From Thermodesulfovibrionales bacterium (GTDB taxonomy: Bacteria > Nitrospirota > Thermodesulfovibrionia > Thermodesulfovibrionales > UBA9159): a stretch of 35,942 nt of DNA. A program made the translations under genes and the position numbers. Positions 31,190 through 35,942 of this stretch are shown here, in pieces. The stretch is from NCBI GenBank assembly GCA_035686305.1, contig DASRZP010000013.1:1-35942 (forward strand). Direction: 5' to 3'. Every line of letters begins with the position of its first letter. Position 1 is the first letter of the stretch. The notes beneath the pieces are model-generated. The model worked only from the letters and a program-made list of their open reading frames with translations. It ran no database searches and was not told the origin of the DNA.

Positions 31190-32179
31190 TCATCTCTTTA
31201 TGTAGTCATTTGTCTCGAACCAATCGATCGCCCTCGCCATGGCTCCTTCAACGGAGTTCTGAGGCATATTCAATTCTCCCACCGCCTTTGAGCAGTCGAA
31301 AAACATATACTTTCGTGCCATCTTCACACCCGTTAAGGGTACCCTGGGGTGCCGGAGAGTCAATCGTGAAATCGCTTCGTCAGCATAGGCTGCCATCAAT
31401 ACCGGCAGATATGGAAGTCGCACCTTCGGCGGTTTCCGCCCGGTCATCCGGGCAAGAGTTCCAAAAAACTCCCGGAGAGTAAGGTTCGCGTTTCCCAGGA
31501 TATATCTTTCACCCGTCTTTCCCTTCAGCGAAGCGAGCCAATGACCGATAGCGACGTCCTCCACATCGACAAAATTGAGCCCTGTGTCAACATATGCGGG
31601 AATCTTCCCGTTAAGGAAATCTACGATTATCCTGCCGGTGGGTGTCGGCTTTCTGTCCATGGGGCCGATGGGGGTCGAGGGGTTTACGATCACCGCGGGC
31701 AGACCTCGTTCAATGAAAGCGCACACCTCTCTCTCCGCGAGAAATTTCGATCTCTTGTAGTGCCCAACCATCTCCCTTAAGCCGGCGGATGTCTCTTCGT
31801 GCGAGGGTTTCCCTTTTGAGCTTGCGGAGAGTGTCCCCACCGTGCTCGTGTAGACAACTCTCTCCACGCCCATTCTCAAAGCGGCTTCCATCACATTCCT
31901 TGTCCCACCGAGATTGATCGCGTACATTGTCTTAGGATCAGGAACCCAGAGACGGTAATCGGCAGCGACGTGATAAAGCTGGCTGCACCCCTTGAGTGAA
32001 CGGCAGATTGAGTCAAAATCTCTGACATCGCCCCTGATCAACTCCGCGTCGAGGGATGTGAGGACAGACGAATCACTTCCTTCCCGCACGAGCGCAACTA
32101 CATGGATGCCTCTCTCGCGCAATACTTTGGCCACATGAAATCCGACAAACCCCGTGGCGCCTGTGACAAGGGCTCTCAC
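31190..32179 (-). CDS. hpnA: hopanoid-associated sugar epimerase / NAD(P)-dependent reductase HpnA
   Basis: A 329-residue extended short-chain dehydrogenase. The cofactor motif 'VTGATGFVGFHVAKVL' starts at residue 5 and the active-site pair is Y141 and K145 (HYKRSKFLAE), with 'YTSTVGTLSAS' providing the catalytic serine or threonine. Dihydroflavonol-reductase-like enzymes of this type are found in hopanoid clusters as HpnA; the exact substrate is not settled. The GTG start at 32179 overlaps the cyclase stop by 4 nt (GTGA), strongly supporting coupling. The next gene, DUF116, begins 18 nt downstream. Confidence 0.88.
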   Translation of the reverse strand: MRALVTGATGFVGFHVAKVLRERGIHVVALVREGSDSSVLTSLDAELIRGDVRDFDSICRSLKGCSQLYHVAADYRLWVPDPKTMYAINLGGTRNVMEAALRMGVERVVYTSTVGTLSASSKGKPSHEETSAGLREMVGHYKRSKFLAEREVCAFIERGLPAVIVNPSTPIGPMDRKPTPTGRIIVDFLNGKIPAYVDTGLNFVDVEDVAIGHWLASLKGKTGERYILGNANLTLREFFGTLARMTGRKPPKVRLPYLPVLMAAYADEAISRLTLRHPRVPLTGVKMARKYMFFDCSKAVGELNMPQNSVEGAMARAIDWFETNDYIKR

Positions 32180-34194
32180 CGGTGTTTCCCGTTTCCCTCG
32201 GCCGTCGAGAGAAACTTGCCGAGGGCCATAAGGGGAAAACAGTTTCTGTAATTATGGTAATTTATTGCGAAATACTTCGGGAAACCCGTTCCGGTAAACT
32301 CAGGCTCGTCCCACGTTCCGTCGGCATTCTGGCTCTTGACAAGGTAGGAGATTCCCCGCCTCACTGCGTCGCCGTTACCCTCACCGGCTGCCATGAGCGC
32401 CATGATCGCCCACGCCGTCTGGGAGGGTGTAGTTTTTCCGCAGCTTTTCAATGCCATGTTTTCGTAGGACTCGCAGCATTCTCCCCATCCACCGTCATCG
32501 CGTTGTATGCTCTTTAACCAATTGACCGCTCTTCTGACGTAAGGCTTCTTCATGTCTTCCCCGATCGACCTGAGCCCTGTGATCACGGACCATGTGCCGT
32601 TAATGTAATTGACCGCCCATCTGCTCCACCACGAGCCGTCTTCCTCCTGCGTCTTCATCAAGAACGCGATGGCCCTCCGGACGGCCTCATGGGACAGGGG
32701 ATATCCAAGCAGTCCAAGAAGTTCGAGGGTCCTTCCCGTGAGATCAGGTGAACTTGGATCGATCATCGCCTCGAGGTCTCCGAAGGGAAGCTTGTTCAGT
32801 ATCTTCATGTTGTTATCGGCGTCAAAGGCTCCCCATCCGCCGTCCTTTCCCTGCATCCCGAGTATCCACTCAACCCCCCTCCCGAGATTGTCCGGGTCCA
32901 CGAATTCCATATCAGAATACCTGTGGAGAAGCATCAGGATCACCGCTGTGTCGTCGACGTCAGGATACCAGTTGTTTTCGAACTCAAAAGCCCAACCACC
33001 AGGTGCAAGGCGCGGTCTCTTCACACTCCAGTCACCTGCCCTGAAAATCTGCCTGGAAACCAGCCACCTGCACGCCATGACGAGGGAAGGATGTTCCTTG
33101 TCCATTCCCGAGTAAAGCAAGGCGAGTGAGGTGAGGGCGGTATCCCATACAGGAGAGACACAGGCCTGAAGGACAAGTTCCTCTTCGGTCTCGATGGTGA
33201 ACCTTTCGAGTGCTTCGAGACCCTTTCTTACAGACTCGGATGTCAGGTCGTGGCCCAGAGCGACAAGGGCCAGCACCGAATTCACCATCGCAGGCTGTAT
33301 CCCTCCCCAGTCCCCTCCCGGCTCCTGGTGCCTGAGTATCCACTGTTCCGTCTGTCTCATCGCCCGTTTCCTGAGAGGTCTCAGGGGAAGTCTTTCCATA
33401 ATTTTTGCTACGCTGTCGAGGACAACGAAGAACTGGCTCCATGACAAAACAGACATCTTTTTCGTTGTGAGGGGGGGTCTCCGGGATGGGTCTTTGTAAA
33501 GCTCACGGATCCCTGCACTCTTGTGCACCGGTCTTACCGGTTTGAGATCGACGATTATGGAAAGCGGCACGATGGTGGACCTCGCCCAGCTCGATAAATT
33601 GTATATATTGATGGGGAACCAGTGGGGAAGAAGGTTTATCTCCACAGGGATCGAAGGGATCGCCTTCCAGTCGAATTCTCCGAAGAGGGCGAGGAATATC
33701 TTGGTAAATACCCGTGAAGCTTCGACGCCTCCCTTTCTGAGGATGAACGCCCTTGCCCGCCGAAGAGGTTCATCATCGGCAGAATACCCTGCAAGTTTAA
33801 GGGCGAAGTATGCCTCGATTGTTGTGCTGAGATCCCCGTCGCCTCCCCAGTGGATCGACCACGTCCCGTCGTGCTTCTGGAGCCGGAGTATATGGCGAGC
33901 CATTTTCGCGTCCCTCTTTTCATCCCGTAATCCCAGGAAATGAAAAAGCATAAGGTATTCCGAGGTAATCGTCACATTTGATTCGAGCTCGTACCACCAA
34001 TATCCTTCCTCGTACTGTTCCTGAACATAGTACGACCGGGTTTTCTCTACCGCCTGGCGAACGCTGTCTACCAGACATGGGGATTCCGGGATGGCGAAGG
34101 ATTCCATTGGTTCCGTCGGGACACCAGGCGTCTTACCTCTGAAAGGCAGCCTGAAATATCCGCCATTTCCCTTTCTCAGTAATTTAACGAGCAT
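32176..34194 (-). CDS. shc: squalene-hopene cyclase
   Basis: A terpene cyclase of about 672 residues from ATG 34194. The frame is open to a TTG at 34293 (705 residues), and ATG 34107 is a third option. Protonation of squalene is done by the DxDD motif, here 'NWYPDVDDTAVILMLL'. Several QW repeats stabilise the alpha/alpha barrels, such as 'QGKDGGWGAFDADNN', 'QRDDGGWGECCESY', 'QNADGTWDEPEFTGTGFP' and 'EPGGDWGGIQPAMVNS'. The length is that of bacterial cyclases (630-720). It makes hopene and diplopterol at the cytoplasmic membrane, the entry point of all hopanoid steps encoded here. The extra N-terminal residues of the long form are hydrophobic and cysteine-rich and do not look like family sequence. 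Confidence 0.95.
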   Translation of the reverse strand: MLVKLLRKGNGGYFRLPFRGKTPGVPTEPMESFAIPESPCLVDSVRQAVEKTRSYYVQEQYEEGYWWYELESNVTITSEYLMLFHFLGLRDEKRDAKMARHILRLQKHDGTWSIHWGGDGDLSTTIEAYFALKLAGYSADDEPLRRARAFILRKGGVEASRVFTKIFLALFGEFDWKAIPSIPVEINLLPHWFPINIYNLSSWARSTIVPLSIIVDLKPVRPVHKSAGIRELYKDPSRRPPLTTKKMSVLSWSQFFVVLDSVAKIMERLPLRPLRKRAMRQTEQWILRHQEPGGDWGGIQPAMVNSVLALVALGHDLTSESVRKGLEALERFTIETEEELVLQACVSPVWDTALTSLALLYSGMDKEHPSLVMACRWLVSRQIFRAGDWSVKRPRLAPGGWAFEFENNWYPDVDDTAVILMLLHRYSDMEFVDPDNLGRGVEWILGMQGKDGGWGAFDADNNMKILNKLPFGDLEAMIDPSSPDLTGRTLELLGLLGYPLSHEAVRRAIAFLMKTQEEDGSWWSRWAVNYINGTWSVITGLRSIGEDMKKPYVRRAVNWLKSIQRDDGGWGECCESYENMALKSCGKTTPSQTAWAIMALMAAGEGNGDAVRRGISYLVKSQNADGTWDEPEFTGTGFPKYFAINYHNYRNCFPLMALGKFLSTAEGNGKHR

Positions 34195-34311
34195 ATTAAA
34201 GAAGTAGCAGAATCTCCTATTTTTGTCAAGGCAAAGGTTCTTGAAAAGGAAGCATAAGGCGTGGAACTGCAGCCTTCCGGAAAGAATTGTCAAGGCTCTT
34301 CCACCTCAGAG

Positions 34312-35187
34312 CTAAGAACCGATGACGCAGTCAGAAAGTCTCCGGTAATCCGTCAGTATGTAACCGAGGGACGCCAGCGTGCGGCGCACCTCGTCAGAGG
34401 TAAGGGCGTCGAGCTCCCGTTTGCCTGACTCTGTTGCCGTGTCAGGATGAAAGAATATCTCATTGAGCGTCCCGCCGGCGTTCTCTAAAAGAGACAGCAG
34501 GTGCTTCTGGTCAAGATTCCCTGTACACGAATTGCCATATACATAGTGTGCGGTGCGCAACCCGTACTTTCTCGCCAAATGCGTGTCGTATATCCCGAGC
34601 ATTCGAAAGGTTGCCCATTCAGCATAGGGCATGGCTCCGCGTTCGGTGGGAGTGAGATCAATGACCGCAGACAACGGTTCCTTCGGGACCCGGATCCAGG
34701 TCACCCCCCTCTGTGACGCCTCACGGCAGGCCACCTCAAAGATCAGGGGATGCAGATGGAGATGGTGATGTCCGTCAATATGGCTAGGCCGGATTCCTGC
34801 CTTTTCGATGCAATTAAACTGTGCCTTTATCTCGGCTTCGATCTGGGCAAGAAGCTCGCGACGCCCCTTCCAGTAACGTATCCCGGCAAGAGCCGGACTT
34901 TGCTCCAGCCAGCCGTCCTTATCCACAAGACCTGGTATTTGGGATGGAGGAAGGACGGCCCTGCCATCACATAGTGTTAGATGAAGCCCCACCGAGAGAC
35001 GACTGCGTCTCCGAGCCATCTCGATGGCCTCCTCAAATGCCTCTCCTCCTGTCATAAGACTGGCTGATGTGAGGATCCCTCTGTCATGGGCCTCGGCAAC
35101 GGCCTGATTTACTGACGCGGAGGAGCCAAGGTCATCTGCCACGATAACGAGATATCGCGAATTGTTTTGCAAACTCCCCCGTGTCAT
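34312..35187 (-). CDS. hpnK: hopanoid deacetylase HpnK (YdjC/ChbG-like)
   Basis: A 291-residue carbohydrate deacetylase. The metal-binding aspartates are in 'LVIVADDLGSSASVNQAV', the histidines in 'VGLHLTLCDGRAV' and 'SHIDGHHHLHLHPLIFEVA', and 'EIFFHPDTATE' near the end holds the last conserved His. In hopanoid producers HpnK removes acetate from N-acetylglucosaminyl bacteriohopanetetrol made by HpnI, giving the free glucosamine. The ATG at 35187 overlaps the TGA of a short upstream reading frame. It is 117 nt from the chosen cyclase start (18 nt from the TTG alternative). Confidence 0.88.
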   Translation of the reverse strand: MTRGSLQNNSRYLVIVADDLGSSASVNQAVAEAHDRGILTSASLMTGGEAFEEAIEMARRRSRLSVGLHLTLCDGRAVLPPSQIPGLVDKDGWLEQSPALAGIRYWKGRRELLAQIEAEIKAQFNCIEKAGIRPSHIDGHHHLHLHPLIFEVACREASQRGVTWIRVPKEPLSAVIDLTPTERGAMPYAEWATFRMLGIYDTHLARKYGLRTAHYVYGNSCTGNLDQKHLLSLLENAGGTLNEIFFHPDTATESGKRELDALTSDEVRRTLASLGYILTDYRRLSDCVIGS

Positions 35188-35358
35188 AAAGGTTCAGATC
35201 CTTTCGCAGTACTTCGCGTCATTCGCGCACAACGCCTGGTAAGTTCAAGCAGGGCAGAAAAAGGAACGAGCGTGCAGATCAAGAGGACCCAGGCAGAAAG
35301 CGAGGGGTACCATGGCAAGATGCCCTGGCTTTGGAAGCCGCTGAATACTTCAAGGAAA
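35186..35358 (-). pseudogene. possible C-terminal remnant of a membrane protein upstream of hpnK
   Basis: A minus-strand frame without ATG reads 'RNTTFFLEVFSGFQSQGILP', then a hydrophobic 'SLSAWVLLICTLVPFSALLE' and a basic tail, and stops with a TGA sharing bases with the hpnK ATG. One membrane helix followed by positive residues is typical of the end of a polytopic protein. No start with a ribosome site is seen and the family is not recognised. It may be a deletion remnant or chance. Confidence 0.3.
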
Positions 35359-35388
35359 AAAGTAGTATTCCTTTCTCAAAGGGGGCGT

Positions 35389-35913
35389 TCATATCAGCTG
35401 CTGCATATCCATACGTTTTACGGCCAGCCGCAACCACGGAGTATATCTGTTGTCGTCCTCTCTGATGTCATCCATCAGTTCACCGACGGTGATATGCCTG
35501 ATATCAGATATCTCGTCATTGTTCGGTAATGCTCCTCCCGTGTCTATCCCCCTCACCATCGTCACTGCGCATATCTCATTTTCTGTTCCAATATCCTTAT
35601 ATCTCACCGTATAGTGAAATTTGAACAAGCAGTCGATTTCAGAGATCATGAGTCCCATCTCCTGGAGCAGCCTTCTTCTCGATGCCTCCTTATAATCCTC
35701 TCCATGAAAGAGATGACTGGCAACCGTACCGTCCCAGAATCCAGGCCATAGGTTTTTCTTCTCGCTTCGCCGGGCAAGCAACAATTCTCCAGCACCGTTA
35801 AAGATCATGGCGAGAAAGCCCCTGTGCAGGATGCCGTCACCCTCATGACACTTGTCCTTTTCCTCCACTCCAATGAAATTGTCGTTATCATCCACGATGA
35901 CAATCCGTTCCAT
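35389..35913 (-). CDS. Nudix protein of the IPP isomerase (type I Idi) family lacking the catalytic cysteine
   Basis: A 174-residue protein. It has the Idi-like start 'DDNDNFIGVEEKDKCHEGDG' and then ILHRGF. The Nudix helix region is 'GEDYKEASRRRLLQEMGL', and the late acidic motif is 'TENEICAVTMV'. By comparison with E. coli Idi the metal ligands are all present (H23, H30, H67, E111, E113). The position of catalytic C67 is A65 in 'WDGTVASHLFHGE', where Idi has WTNSVCGHP. It is therefore either an isomerase with another acid/base or a Nudix hydrolase acting on a prenyl or other diphosphate. GAGGTGAG is directly before ATG 35913. It lies upstream of hpnK on the same strand, at the start of the hopanoid operon. 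Confidence 0.75.
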   Translation of the reverse strand: MERIVIVDDNDNFIGVEEKDKCHEGDGILHRGFLAMIFNGAGELLLARRSEKKNLWPGFWDGTVASHLFHGEDYKEASRRRLLQEMGLMISEIDCLFKFHYTVRYKDIGTENEICAVTMVRGIDTGGALPNNDEISDIRHITVGELMDDIREDDNRYTPWLRLAVKRMDMQQLI

Positions 35914-35942
35914 CTCACCTCACTATTTCGCGTATTCAGTGT

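Noticed and set aside
1-35942. Insertion sequences, prophage genes, CRISPR arrays, tRNA or rRNA genes
   Set aside because: No transposase or integrase motifs, direct repeat arrays or cloverleaf-like sequences were found by eye; tRNAscan and an IS search would be decisive.

Overview
The window reads as one accessory-rich stretch of a chromosome from an anaerobic or microaerophilic Gram-negative bacterium. A CobA-HemD fusion, a hopanoid pathway, a UGA-reading RiPP cassette, FmdB and TFIIB-type zinc ribbons and a short-form alpha-glucan phosphorylase together suggest an uncultured Nitrospirota or Desulfobacterota-like lineage. That placement is inference from gene content only; there is no rRNA and no tRNA gene in the window.

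Layout. 1-122: tail of a probable GGDEF protein. 276-665: N-terminal remnant of a chromate transporter. 794-2990 (minus strand): a selenobiotic (thio/seleno-RiPP) cassette, consisting of the radical SAM/SPASM maturase sbtM and, just upstream of it, two tandem precursor genes (62 and 96 codons). Each precursor contains two in-frame UGA codons in a repeated U-S-G-S context, and hairpins of the right size and spacing for bacterial SECIS elements follow them. A standard gene finder misses both precursors. 3258-5277 (minus): copC-copD. 5425-6624 (minus) and 6823-13703 (plus): acyl-CoA dehydrogenases, thiolase, 3-hydroxyacyl-CoA dehydrogenase, enoyl-CoA hydratase, aldehyde dehydrogenase and class III aminotransferase, a route that could take an omega-amino acid to acetyl-CoA. 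A near-perfect 21-bp palindrome lies between the two divergent units. 14014-16252: a cyclic-2,3-diphosphoglycerate-synthetase-like P-loop protein coupled to carbamate kinase. 16269-17999 (minus): alpha-glucan phosphorylase. 18325-20119: a 41-residue small protein and the CobA-HemD fusion for tetrapyrrole synthesis.

20426-22675 (minus) holds an internally duplicated YHS-domain metal-binding protein with a clear terminator, a truncated exported protein, a decayed membrane-protein gene and a TFIIB-type zinc-ribbon protein. 22941-25201: tyrS, an FmdB zinc-ribbon gene and a small lysine-rich exported protein on the other strand.

25369-35913 is a hopanoid region: hpnG, hpnI, two half-size EamA transporters, an N-terminal stub of hpnJ, a CruF-like (DUF422) membrane protein, hpnH, a DUF116 protein, hpnA, squalene-hopene cyclase, hpnK and an IPP-isomerase-like Nudix protein. 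HpnH and HpnG build and trim adenosylhopane, and HpnI and HpnK add and deacetylate N-acetylglucosamine. Because hpnJ survives only as 44 codons here, this locus as it stands predicts glucosaminyl bacteriohopanetetrol rather than the cyclitol ether as end product, unless hpnJ exists elsewhere.

The most unusual content is the twin-UGA sbtA pair with its hairpins. The hpnJ stub and the Cys-to-Ala IPP-isomerase homologue come next.
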